Origin: Bolinopsis microptera
Lineage: Eukaryota; Ctenophora; Tentaculata; Lobata; Bolinopsidae
Assembly: GCF_026151205.1 (NCBI RefSeq)
Contig: NC_087077.1
Coordinates: 5,146,001 to 5,210,000, forward strand
Reading direction: 5' to 3'
Length of the DNA: 64,000 nucleotides
Shown: one piece after another, positions 50,301 through 61,600 of the stretch
Layout: every line of letters begins with the position of its first letter
Numbering within the stretch: the stretch's first letter is position 1
Notes under the pieces: generated by a model
The model's database searches: none
Told to the model about the DNA's origin: nothing
Seen by the model: the letters and a program-made list of their open reading frames with translations, nothing else
Translations under genes and position numbers: made by a program

Positions 50301-52230
50301 CACGTTCAACAAAGAATTTGATGATGTTTACATGAGTAAGAAACAGGAAATTACTAGAGTGGCTGAACGGGTTGATCGAATCAAACAGATTCTGATAGAC
50401 CTGAAATCCGAAGACGATGTTGTGATCCCAGCATTCAAGAAAATAGAAATACCCGAATCTTTCCTTGTTGTTGAAGATAGTGAGATTAAGTTTGAGAAGT
50501 ATCTGACGCCTGAACAGCAGGCAGCTCAGGTAGAAAAGGAGCGACTTGAAGCAGAGAAGAAACGCCTCGAAGAAGCAGATAATGCACGAGAACGTGCTCT
50601 TAATACCATGATGCACGGCAAGCTTGAAATCCGTCCAGAAGATGAGTTACAAAAAGATCTGGAGAAACCCGACTTTATGCTGGCAAAGACAGAAGCTCAG
50701 TGGTCAGAAGAGGAGCATAAGGTTGCCAAAGAATTTGAGAAAAAGGAAAAGCATCTCATGGAAGAAAGAGAAAAATACCGAAAGGCTCTAGAGGCTGAAC
50801 TTAAAAAGCTTCAGACAGCCAATGCGGAAGGAATGAATTCCTTCGACGAGAAACTGAACAGACTCTTCAAGCTGAAGATAGAGTATCAGAAAACCCTCAA
50901 CCAAGAAGAACTGAAGATTGTGAGACTTTCCCGCTCTATCTATCAGCAAGATTACTTAGAAGACTGTGACAGTGAACTGAGCAAACCACTTGAAGAGTTC
51001 AAACAACTCAAACTGAGGACTCAGGAGGAAGTGGCTGAGATTAAACGGAGCATTGATAAACTCCGAGATGAGCATGAAATCGTCCTTCAGGAAGACAGAG
51101 CAATTGAAAAGCAATTCAAGAAGGACTTTGTTGACTTGGATGCTTTCACTCTGGAAATGCTAGTCAAGTTATACAAGAGAAGACCTAAAGTGGTTAAACA
51201 GAAGCCTCAGAATAACGAGACTACATCAAGATCATCAAATCCATTCTATGTTAAAGTGGAAGACCCTGATAAACTGTTCCTTGAAGCAATGTCAGAGTTG
51301 GACTCTGATATCCACAAACCTGAGATATTGGAAATCGACATATGGGAGAGGTTTATTGATGCCCGTCACATTAAAGTTGAAAGTGAATTGAAGGTCAAAC
51401 ATCACAATCAGAAGATTCAAGATCTGAATGGCTTCCTTCAACGTAAGTTAGAAGAAGACGAAGTTGTGAAAACCAAGATTGAGAAAACCTTCCAGCACCT
51501 CAACGAGCTGAGGGACAGGAAACTCAAGTTTTTGATGAACCTCGAAATCCAACTTTTACTTAAACAAGGTCAGGTGGAGGTTGATCCTGGAGTATTTTCG
51601 ACCAAGTTTGATAATGCACTTCTCATTCACCGATCTGTTATCGAGGATCTCAACTCCCAAATCGTTACACTTGGGGAAGGAAAAGTTTCCGCCATGATAG
51701 ACTGCAAGGATTATTACAAGAACATTCATCTTTTAGAGTGGGAACATGAGAAAATGCAAATGGAAGCGGAAGATCTAAACTCCAAAACAAGGGACGTCCA
51801 AACCTTGAGGGTCACTAAGGAGCTTCAAGTATTCTTGTTTGAAGAAAACAATGCACAAAGGATGCAAAAGGAGATACAAACATTAGAGAAAACTATCAAG
51901 CTCAATGAGAACATGCACCAACGAAAATCACTCGACAAAAAGAGGATTTTAGATCGTTTGAACAGGCTCATTAAAGAAAAAGAACTTGAGTGTGCTATTC
52001 TGGACGCCGAATTGAAGGAGCTTGCAGTCTCTCTGGTCGAAAGACAGCAGATATCAGAGGCCTGTGTCGACGACTTGGTTCCAGCCGCAGATCAAAGAAT
52101 GAAAGACATCGTGGCTCGAAGGAAACTTGTGGATCTGGCAAAGAGCCAGAGCCAGGAAGTGGCTGTGCTTAGAGCAGAGGTGGAGAGACTCAGGATGAAA
52201 ACTTTCCCTGCATTAGTTCAGCACAACTGA
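47350..52230 (+). CDS. CFAP43: CFAP43, cilia- and flagella-associated protein 43 (intronless CDS)
   Basis: A single open frame of 1626 aa, close to vertebrate CFAP43 (about 1665). Residues 1-720 form WD40-type beta-propellers (SFNPLNWKQIS, PVSHCWAVGNCVYVGCTDGQ, ACCQSSRSAFIGLSSGQLVV, GSNDGHVIILDTRAS, SCGKDGVIALWKW). Residues about 740-1620 are long coiled coils rich in Glu and Lys. CFAP43 pairs with CFAP44 to tether inner dynein arm f to axonemal doublets in motile cilia. The start follows a good splice acceptor (TTTCAATCATTCAG-GCTATG), so a 5' UTR exon probably lies upstream. An ATTAAA is at 52272-52277. It differs from its neighbours COPB1 and IFT80 in lacking coding introns. CFAP44 is the alternative, but the N-terminal order and length favour CFAP43. 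Confidence 0.88.
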   Translation: MNCFNKLDLAWSQGYDGQRLKFIDKKTVISVCGCMMKFIDTTTGKEKSHRSGINPYGAFTVNPASDLIAYAEKKLNPSIQIITFPEFEPSGVLKDGCMMEYVDIAFAPTGTYILTCSSLPDFKLSLWDYSSGTMLTTVNVKSHPGNSISFNPLNWKQISVTGDQSFHIGSIETSNEKYGIKLSTIDLPDPTAVLGPVAEQKDIYLKKFVPSPILTAESVKIASTLSPLHNKYKDKLKKVAPVSHCWAVGNCVYVGCTDGQLLHYDTTSSTMSVLTNPLANSKGSSNTDLKIKEEDEDDKLDSAQKILGKGDLETIEYYQDGLFVCGANGKLRLLSLDIVSPDVLDCWDTKSVISSLAWSTAYDKILLGSPNGIVFSLFPSNKNADLNTLFNVKCGPMVGVDFVSPTNSQIISCRKNGIVQVWSAETAAQLSSLQLGSEVASLACCQSSRSAFIGLSSGQLVVLDLNTPESPRIIFEDKIHRGSIQHITFDMSGKLLFTGSNDGHVIILDTRASNKFKCLGHIDIKGEVTGIASLHQLKVEKEWCYLAISSVNDKGSFITHAKIPVDLHLQPKEAFDDDTFHMDPNFIVRTDAQLDFVASSVAMVSPRNMVTVDAAKKKVVVFNLTNDGKIAVTEKVNGHLLKGGSVVISPHGKWIGSFSADGQIIFRSVEDAQNSVSIPCHSHFLGGTSFLKFANDGQQVLSCGKDGVIALWKWNYDSLVTEEKAIVLGAVDASRGRYASLLGLRKEQDAVLQNMTALSALKSQDKTWLEKVQAGVQELKDKTFEPQIDELKKSISDLRATVLGMIETNGNVDDIEQLKRHEFTLDVDERQRLLNEGDDEIESIKESVELENLAMLFLKELIKKECWDGMEVVGRSLVLFSGDLEVSNFSIKKRTEAERAEVERVLGVYAHEKLEEEEVEFAPKPKDDEGEHEEEQEVSASLYGSHAKNFYAKSIQHSQFNLHSNQRKRDQIELIKHTIVHLKNTFNKEFDDVYMSKKQEITRVAERVDRIKQILIDLKSEDDVVIPAFKKIEIPESFLVVEDSEIKFEKYLTPEQQAAQVEKERLEAEKKRLEEADNARERALNTMMHGKLEIRPEDELQKDLEKPDFMLAKTEAQWSEEEHKVAKEFEKKEKHLMEEREKYRKALEAELKKLQTANAEGMNSFDEKLNRLFKLKIEYQKTLNQEELKIVRLSRSIYQQDYLEDCDSELSKPLEEFKQLKLRTQEEVAEIKRSIDKLRDEHEIVLQEDRAIEKQFKKDFVDLDAFTLEMLVKLYKRRPKVVKQKPQNNETTSRSSNPFYVKVEDPDKLFLEAMSELDSDIHKPEILEIDIWERFIDARHIKVESELKVKHHNQKIQDLNGFLQRKLEEDEVVKTKIEKTFQHLNELRDRKLKFLMNLEIQLLLKQGQVEVDPGVFSTKFDNALLIHRSVIEDLNSQIVTLGEGKVSAMIDCKDYYKNIHLLEWEHEKMQMEAEDLNSKTRDVQTLRVTKELQVFLFEENNAQRMQKEIQTLEKTIKLNENMHQRKSLDKKRILDRLNRLIKEKELECAILDAELKELAVSLVERQQISEACVDDLVPAADQRMKDIVARRKLVDLAKSQSQEVAVLRAEVERLRMKTFPALVQHN

Positions 52231-52271
52231 GATTTTAATGGACTGTCATTGGACGGAATGATCAAAGATGT

Positions 52272-52277
52272 ATTAAA
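52272..52277 (+). terminator. Probable CFAP43 polyadenylation signal ATTAAA
   Basis: Common variant hexamer 42 nt after the stop codon; no AATAAA lies closer. Confidence 0.5.
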
Positions 52278-52694
52278 TTTAAAGTGCAAATACTGTTAAA
52301 TTCGTAGTTCAAGTTTTGGTTTTTAGATGCCATCACGATTTCTTACTAAGATTTTTCTGGTACAAAAGTAATAAGTGTATCCTATTTTGCCATCATGGTT
52401 ATATTCTAGTTATTACTTTTGTACAGTGCATAGATTCTATGATAAGTAATATTATATACATAATATTTATACTTGTGTACATACATATTTAACAGAATTT
52501 TGTCTTCAATTCTTGCTTTTCATTGTATCTTACAATTTACATTTCATTTAAAAACAATTTTGCAAATTCGTAAGTAATGTTTTGAGACGGCCTACTAAAG
52601 GTTCAGTTCACATAAGAATATAACAATTAAAACTAGATCGTTTTAAAAGATCACAGCATCATTTGCATTAATGCCCTAACAAACATTGTAGATA

Positions 52695-55600
52695 ATGAAG
52701 TTCAAAGTGTCGATAGGAAAGAAGCCTCAACATGATGGTATGGTTAGCTGTGTGGGTTGGACGGTTGGAGATGATCTCTTTTCCTGTGGGTGAGTAGCTC
52801 TTGGTGGAAATAATTTACTGGAAATGTTTCATGCTTATTATATATGAAACATTCCCGAGTTTGAGAAACATTCCATCTCAACGTTATGCGTATAATGAAT
52901 GAATATAATTAAAAAGTGAATTGGTATATTATGTGAAACTTTGGTCTTTGTCCTACAATAAAAGAATATTACAATATCTTTAAACTAGCTCAATACATAG
53001 GCAGTTCTGTAACACTTTAAAGCTGTGTTCTTTATATGGTATCCTCTGCATCTGTGCTTTCTTTGTCCATATTCCATAATAATTGCAGTGGCTCATATTA
53101 GCGCGCAAAACATTATTTTCCGTTTCTATGGAAACATGACCGCCGAACCAAAGATTTGTAGACTAATTGCTTTATCAGCAGTGAGTGTAAACGCGCGCGT
53201 CAAGTATGACGCGCATATTCATAAACAACAAATTGGTACAAATCTGGATTCTGGAGAGTTACACAAAATAAACGATGCTTTGAACAGATAATACCACACC
53301 ACATAGTAAAAAAGAAAACTTTATCAGGGATGATGGAGCTATCTTGAAATGGAACAACAAGACTGGAGAAACAGCTACGATAACCAAGTTACCGGAAGGA
53401 GTCTACCCAGCCGATATGGCTTGGTTCCCCAGCAATGTCGGCGGCCGACAGTCTGCATCTGAGTTGTTCGTTTTGGGAACCACAGATGGTTAGTTTTAAT
53501 CTATTTACACACTTTTTAAAACAAAATATCCCTGTTTGTTTAATTTACTGATGGAGTGCTGATTTATTGTTGTCTGGTCCCACGACCACAGTCCGTTTGT
53601 TAAGCATGTTATACTATTAATCTTTAATGCTTTTCAAACAAAGTTACAACGAATTCTTCATGTATTGCATCCTGGGTCTGGACAGGATATGCCCGTTTAA
53701 AATATTTCCATCACGTTACATTACATAATTCTCAATAAATGTAATAGATTTGTAGTGTTTTAATTAGTTTAAAATTACTATAAACAGTAATTGCATTTTA
53801 TTTTTACGCGCCCTTTTACTGTAAAAAATACCCGGGAAATTTTCCCCCGGTCCCTGCGGAGGGCACCAAGATTTAAGTTAAGGAGGAAAACCCAAACCCT
53901 TCTCAGGGTAGGTTTTAAAAATTTGTTTGAATTTAAACTTGGCCTATATCCTTTTGGTATGAATTTTTGAAAGCCCCCTACAACTTAAAACCCTAAATTT
54001 CCGAAAAAAAGTATGGGTCAAATTGGATGTTCCGGCCCAGGCCAAGGGAGGTTAAAAATTTGAAAAAACGTTTTTGTCAATCCTCAAAAAAGCCACTTTG
54101 TCTCCAAAAACAAGAAGCAATTTAAGATTTGGGGTCTTTTTTAAAGAAAAAAAATTAGTAAGGGGTCTGTTTTTGCTGTGTAAAAAAATTCTTATTGTTT
54201 GTAATAATCGGCTTTTTTGAAAACAAAATTTTTTTTTGATTTTGACCTAATTTTTTTTGTTTTAATTAGCCCCATACTCGTCCTTTCAGAAGAACAGATT
54301 TACTGCAAAAAACCTTCTCTGCCCTTGACCTATCGTATAGACTAAAGTAAAAGGGGGGAAAATTATTAAATTTTTCATGTTTGCAAGAACTGAAAACTCC
54401 CAACTATATCCTTTTTCCTTCCACCTGAATTTTTAACGAATTGGACTCGAGCCGACAAAAAAGAAAGGAAAATAATTTGATTACAATTTTCTGAAACCCA
54501 TAATTTCTTGGGTTTTAAAACCCAATAAAATTTTAAAAGGGGTTTTTTGGGACACCCGGGGAAAAATACTTCAAATCTGGAAGCGTTTTTGGTTGATATT
54601 TTTAACACTCATCAAGGATCATGTAAATCTTCCCAAGTAAAAATTTAATATATTGTCTGCCAAGTTTGAAATACTACTTGAACCATTTTCCCAATTTCCA
54701 GCTCCCAACTTTTTTTAATTTCCTTTCTATAAGGGGGCAACCTTCCCCTTATTTATTAAAAAACCCCCTTATCCCCGAATTTTTCAAAACGGAACAATGT
54801 CAAATTTTAGCAGTATCGGACATCCGAAATAAAAATTCGTCAAAATTTTCCCCAAAAGGGTGTGATATAGCCTTAAAAAAGTGGGGAAAAGTCCCTTCTC
54901 CCCTGAAAAGGGTTAAAAAAAGTAACTTCACGGGGGAACCTAAATTGGGTGAAAAGTTTGGAAGATGTAAAGTTTCCCAAAAAAACAAAAAAGATAGAAT
55001 TTGGGAAAAAGGAAAATTTTCCTTAAAAAGTTTAAATTTAATTGAAGAATAATTCGGAAAAAATTTAACGGTTCGAAAAATACATAGCCCCTTTTTGCAA
55101 AATTTGTTTAGCTATTCCTGACTTTTGAATTTTTAAAAAAACCAAAGGACAATTCCCCAAAAAACCCTACAAAATTTTCCCCGAACACCCTATTCCCAAA
55201 TGCCATGCAGTTGAAAGGGTTTGATAAAATTAAAAGGGGCGTTGCCAACACATTCCAACAGTGTTCGGGTAACCCCCCTTTTTTCCAAAACCTTCAAAAT
55301 TAACCCCCTTTTGGTCTCTGGTTATTTTTAGCAACCACATTTTAAAAAATTTAAAGGGGCTGGAACCCTTTGGGCAATTAAAGGAATAGTTTGGTCGTTG
55401 GGTAAAATTTTGTTTATTGGGTTTATTAAAAAGCCTACTTGACCCCAAAAAAAAATTTGGGTTTGAAGGGTGTTAAAAAATGACCCCTTTTTCCCTTTAA
55501 AAGCAGACAAATATACCAAGGTTAGAAACTCGCCCCCTTTCAGGTGGATCAAAAAAAGGCCTTTGCGTTGTAGGGCCTCCTTTTCACAAAAACCAGGGGC

Positions 55601-58600
55601 CTTGGATAATGGAAATTCTTCAATTTCCCAAAGTGATAATTTTTAAAAACCCAATAGTCATATAAAAATCTCCCAAAACTCTTGTCCCCTTAATATTGAC
55701 ATTGGAAAAAAGGGGGGAAAAAAAAAAAAAAAAAGCAGGGAATATCGGACCTTTCAAATTTTCAAGACTTGGATTTCCTGAAAATTTTGGGGGATTTTTC
55801 CTATTTAGTGACTAATAACCCTCAGACTTTGCGATAAATCTGGCGTGAGTTTAATTTACTGATTGCAACAATCACAGTTTTTAACCAGGCTATTTGAGGA
55901 AGAAAAGGTAGTCTAAAAGTAGCGCCTGACTTTGTACAATGATTTGATTAATGAGATTTGGTCGTCGAATTTCAGAGGTAGAAAGAATTTTTTGTTTAAA
56001 ATTAGGAAAATATTTAAGATAAATGTACCATTTTTGACAAAAATAAAAAATTTACGAGGGTTAGAAAAGAATGGAAATTAAAATGAATTCGTAACCACCT
56101 TTGAAATTCCCGCTACCCTTAAATATTTAGCAAGAGACTAAAATAGATACTGACTGAGTCGTGGTAGTAAAGATTCCTGCGGCTGCAGAGCACTAGCCAT
56201 CCCAAAATAAACTTTGGATTCCTATCATGTCGGTTTTACAATTAATCTAAAACCTTCATTACATCAATGTAATGTCAGAGCATGTCGGTCGACCTGAATT
56301 TCTTATCACCATAATGTTGAAATTTGACTGAAGACCATTGCTACATTTCGTGAGAGTAATTAAATACACATTTCTTTTCTGACGTTGAACTTTAATTGTA
56401 AATCAAATAGCAATATGGCCACTGCATATGATTCTTCACTCTGCAGACTTGCAAATTTTCTGTAAAAACAGGATATTCGTTACAGATTGTCGCGTAGGTT
56501 AAATTATAAATAACTTAGAATAAGAATATCATAATAAAGATGTCGACGTGGAGGAAATTTTATGCTGCATTTCATTTCGAAATTTTCTCGGAAGAGCTGT
56601 GAGAAATTCCGTGTGAGAAATGAAATATTGTCGGAGCGATTATTTTGTGATACCTCCAAAGTCCAAACTAAGCATTTGATTACGTGAGTTTTGCGAGCTC
56701 CATGCTGAATCCGTGGACAAGTAACGACGAATTACTTGTAAGTAAGTTGAAGGATAAATTCACGAATGTACAGGCAATCGAACTGAACATTCTTGGGTTT
56801 GAGAAGAGTATCCAGGAGCCCAGGGAGACAATCAGCGACTACATGACCCGACTGCAAATGACGGTGAAAGAGGCATACGACGGAGATAGCCAATTAGACC
56901 TCGACAGAAGGGTAGCATGGAAGTTTGTTAGTGGATTGGGGGACGAGAGGATCAAGCGGAAGCTGCTAGAGGGTGGCTGGATGAAATCACGGCAAGAGGC
57001 GAAACCCCTGGAGGACCTCCTGAAGGTAGCGGATATAGCAAAGAAGACGGACGACGCAGTAAAAGCCATGGGTAAGGAGACCGGCAGCATCAACGCAGCA
57101 CAAGAATATTCGGTTAGCGCGTGGGAGCAAAAGTCATCGTCACATGCTGGAGACAGGAGGAAGCAATCGTCCGGCGAGTCAGGCCGGTCAAACAGGAGCA
57201 GCAGTTCGAGAGGAAGTGGTGAATCATCAGACGGGCTACCACTAGAATTCCTTGAATGCTTCTACTGTAAAAAGAAACACCGAGGGGATGGTTTCACTGC
57301 GCAGTGCGAAAGAAGGAGGACCCTACGTGGAGACCGGCAAGAAGAGGTGACAAGGCTGGAAGAGGAAGGGGTACGGATTTTCGGTAGAGCCCCCTATAGA
57401 CGGGCAGAGTGATGGGGGCGGGGAGAATACTGGAGAGCAACCTAGCAGCAGAGAAGGGGAGGAGCATGACGTGAAACCTTGGGCATGTGCCAGAGCCCAG
57501 TTTCGGGTCATTACTCCTGAGAAGGGTGGTAAAGGACGGCGGAAGCAGTTACAACAGATGAAGGGGATCGCTTCAGAGGGTCTGAACTCGACACCATATA
57601 TTAGGATTAAGTGGGAGAATGGAGTTGAGGAAACTGCACTGTTCGATACAGGGGCCCAGTGGTCATTAATATGTGAGGACTTACTTACAGAACAGGAGAA
57701 GGCCACAATGGAGAAATCGGCGTTATGTGGGAGAGGAGTATCCGGCGAAAGAATACCTGTCACGGGAGAGATACGAAGAACTGTCTCTGTGGGTGGACTG
57801 ACTTTTGCCCACCAGCGATTCATTGTGGTTGAGAAGATGATCTGCTCGATGATATTGGGGATAGATTTCTGGTCTAGGATAGCCAACATATCATTTGACT
57901 TCAACAAGAGTGTGATGACTATCAATGGTAACAGTGAAGAGATAGAGTTGCTATGCCACCCAGCCGCAGGCAGGAGCAGCGTCGCAGGGACCATTGAGGA
58001 GGAGAACTCAGTGGAAGTGGTAGTGGATACCGAACGTAAGATCCCGACCAGGAGTGAAGCGTTAGTGACATGTTACATCCCCAACATGGAGATGGGTAAG
58101 GAGTATATGGTTCAACCAATAACGTTTGACGATAAGCTAGTAAGCACACCTTACGGGATTGTTCAGGGAACAAAGAGCGGTAAGGTACAGATCAGGGTAG
58201 CAAATCTAGGAGAGGAAGAAGTGACCCTGGCAGAAGGGGATCCCATTGCTACAGTTGAACTCGGGACCGTATGGGTATCAAACCACAATGCGGGTAAAGC
58301 GTTCACCAGGGATACAAAGAAAGGCAAAGCAACGGAATTGAGCGAGTTGGTGTGCAGTGAGCTGGAGCCGAGCAAGAGGGGTCAATTAATAGGACTTCTA
58401 AACAGATATGAAGGTGTGTTCTATAAGGGAGGAGAGCTGCCTATTGTTAGAGTGGGTGTGGAGCACACCATAAGGCTGAAAGAGGACAGCTCACCAGTAG
58501 TGAGCAAACCGAGGAGGTTGTCAAAAGAGTTAGCTGATGAAGTCCGGGAACACGTCGATGAGCTACTCAAACAAGGAGTAGTCAGGGAATCCAACAGCCA

Positions 58601-61600
58601 ATGGGCATCACCCATAGTGTGTGCACGCAAGAAAGACAGGAGCCTGAGGATGGCGATTGATTATCGGATAACCAATGAGAAGTCAAATACAGTGACTTTA
58701 CATCCAATACCGCTCATTGACGATCTTTTGGACAGGCTGGGGAAGGCTAAGTACTTTGCAGTCCTTGATGCAAAGTCGGGATACCACCAGTTACCACTAC
58801 GAAAGGAAGATTCGGAGACAACGGCATTTGTAGTACCATGGGGGCATTATGAGTTTGCAGGAAGAACCCCGTTTGGTTTGAAAGGTGCAGGATATTCGTT
58901 CCAAAGGATGATGTCAGTGATCTTGGGGAGTTCAAACTTCGTCGATGCACTGTGCTATTTGGACGACATCCTAGTCTGGGGGGAAACTTGGGAGGTATTC
59001 ATGAAACGGCTCAAGAAGGTGCTGGAAAAGGTGAAGGATGCAGGCCTGGCCTTGGCATCGAAGAAGTGCCAGTTTGGAGTCAGAGAAGTCAGTTACTTGG
59101 GATGCACCATCAAAGAAGGCATGGTGAAGATAAACGAACAGAGAGTGCAGCAACTGAGGAGCATAGAGCGCCCTCATAATGTACGAGAGCTTAGAAGGGC
59201 TTTAGGTGCGTTTGGCTACGTGCAAAGGTGGCTACCAGGATGGTCACAGATTGCCAGGCCATTGTATAATGCGATCACGGACCAGCCGTATGCCCGGCTG
59301 AAGTGGACGGAGGAAATGAATGAATCATTTTCAACAATAAAGAAATTGATTGCGGACGCAGTGTCGTTGAGTTTGCCCGACATGGATAAGCCATTCACCT
59401 TAGTAACAGACTGTAGTCAAATGGCAGCGGGAGCCATGCTGGCACAGAGGTGCATGGAAGCACCGGATACCCTGAAGCCTGTGGCATTCTACCACCACGC
59501 GTTATCCAAAGCAGAACAGGGATACTCAGCTACCGAGAAGGAGTTGTTGGCGATGGTTAAGGCGGTAGTGAAGTTCAGAGTGTATCTAGGCAAGCAGTTC
59601 AACCTTATTACGGACCACCAAGCACTGAGTTGGCTTCGTTCACTTGAACCGGAGAATGAGACGGGGAGAAGGGGACGTTGGTTAGACCTGATTCAGCAGT
59701 TTGACATGAAAGTCACTCATAAGAAAGGGAAAAGCCCAGAGATGAGAATAGCTGATTACCTTTCACGGGTCAAATGTGACGGAAATGTAGCTGTGAAAGA
59801 CCGTAGCGAAGTGTTTGTCGTGATGACCGCTGGAGGCGAGGAGGCGATAACTGTCAGTCGAGAACAGATCCTGAGCGAGCAGAGCAATGACGCAGCAGTA
59901 CAAACGATGCGTAAGGCGGTTTTGAAAGGAACAGATCTGAACCCCGGGAATAGCGAATCAGAATCGTGGAGGAAGCCCAGCGGGAGCAACGATGAAGAAG
60001 TCAAAGCGATGTGGAAGCATAGGGACAGGATTTTCATCGACTCAGAGGGGATATTAAGATTACGGTTCAACGGGGGAAAGAAGCGGGAAAGCAACCCCTT
60101 CGGAACAGTGGAAAAGAACAGGATAATAGTTCCTAAGACGTACAGGGACAAAATTATGAATCTTGTTCATAGGAGTGCTACAGCGGCTCATATGGGGAAC
60201 ACACGCACCTGGAAGAGGGCACGAGATAACTTTTGGTGGCCGAACATGAGGCAAGACATAGAACAATACGTTCAGGCATGTGAAGAGTGTGGTCTGAACA
60301 AACACGTCAACAACCCGAACAAGGCGCCAGTGTCCAAGACGAGTATACCCGGAAAACCTCTGGAGGAGATGATGCTTGATTTTCTTGGTCCATTCCAGAC
60401 AGCGAGGGAGCATCCATACAGGTACGTCCTCCAAATGCAAGATGTGTTTAGTCGATTCATAATCTTTGTACCGACCATTGATGCAAGAGCAAAAACGGCA
60501 GCAGATGCAGTGGTCGAAAGATGGATAAGTCTTTTCGGGATCCCGGAAAAGATGAGATCGGATAGAGGTCCACATTTTATTGCAGAGGTGTTCGAGGAAC
60601 TGTGTAAAAGAGTGGGTATCAGACACAAGTTGGGTTCACCGGGACACCCCCAGAGCCAGGGGCAAGTAGAGAGGCAGAACCAGTTAATGAACCAGATCAG
60701 ATGCCTTTGCGAGAACGATGGGGAGAAGTGGCCGGAGGCCTTATACCTGGTACAAGGGAGCCACAACAACTCGATCAACGCTACAACAGGTTTTACTCCA
60801 GCTAGGCTTTTGTTTGGCAGGGATTTTAACCGACCAGACGACATGATTGCTCAGGAGAGGGATAAGGTGAAGAAGCCTGGAACAACTGTATTGGAGGAGA
60901 GGGACGAAGAATGCAGACTGTTGACTGAGCAAGCACGAACAAACCTGGTCGAATATCAAGAGGAGAGAGTGGAATCAGCAGAGAAAGAAGGACCCTGCAA
61001 AACCCCGTACGAAGTAGGCGACTTGGTGCGTTATAGGCTCACGGACGAAGCAAGGAGCAATAAAGGCGGGAAGACATCCCCCCGCTACTCGGAGCCGTAC
61101 AGGGTAACAGTGATCAAGGGTGACGGATATACTTACACGATGGAGCCAGTGGATAAGGACAGTAGAGGCACGCGTAAAGATAGACGGTTCAACTACTTGA
61201 AAACGCACAAGAGAGTAGTGAGCAGTGAAATGGCTCCGGAGCCAGACAGCCCTACGATGACACAACCCCAGCGAGATGAACTACACCCTCAAGTGAACGA
61301 CGGTGTTCCGGAGGTCATGGAACAGTCCCCGGTAGCTCCACCTGATGCGGCGCTAACCGTTCGGAGATCTGGGAGGACTAGGAATCCAGTGAGGTTACTG
61401 CAGGCGGACGGGAAGAAGAAGCGGTACGAAGATGCAGAGGTCAGCGGACAACCAGACGCAGATGAGGATTGATGGAATTTGGGGTATTTCAGAGGGTAAT
61501 AGGACAATTGGGACATGATAGAAGTGATACAAATATGTTATACTATTTATCATGACTATTGGATTAATATGATACATAACGATATTATATTATACATGAC

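Noticed and set aside
47350-52230. CFAP44 as the identity of the long WD40-coiled-coil protein
   Set aside because: The length of 1626 aa and the N-terminal order fit CFAP43; CFAP44 is longer.
54666-55552. Several ORFs with Lys, Phe and Pro runs
   Set aside because: They lie within the homopolymer-rich block and reflect its composition.
57323-60844. Long minus-strand ORFs opposite pol
   Set aside because: Shadow frames of the GC-richer gypsy coding region.
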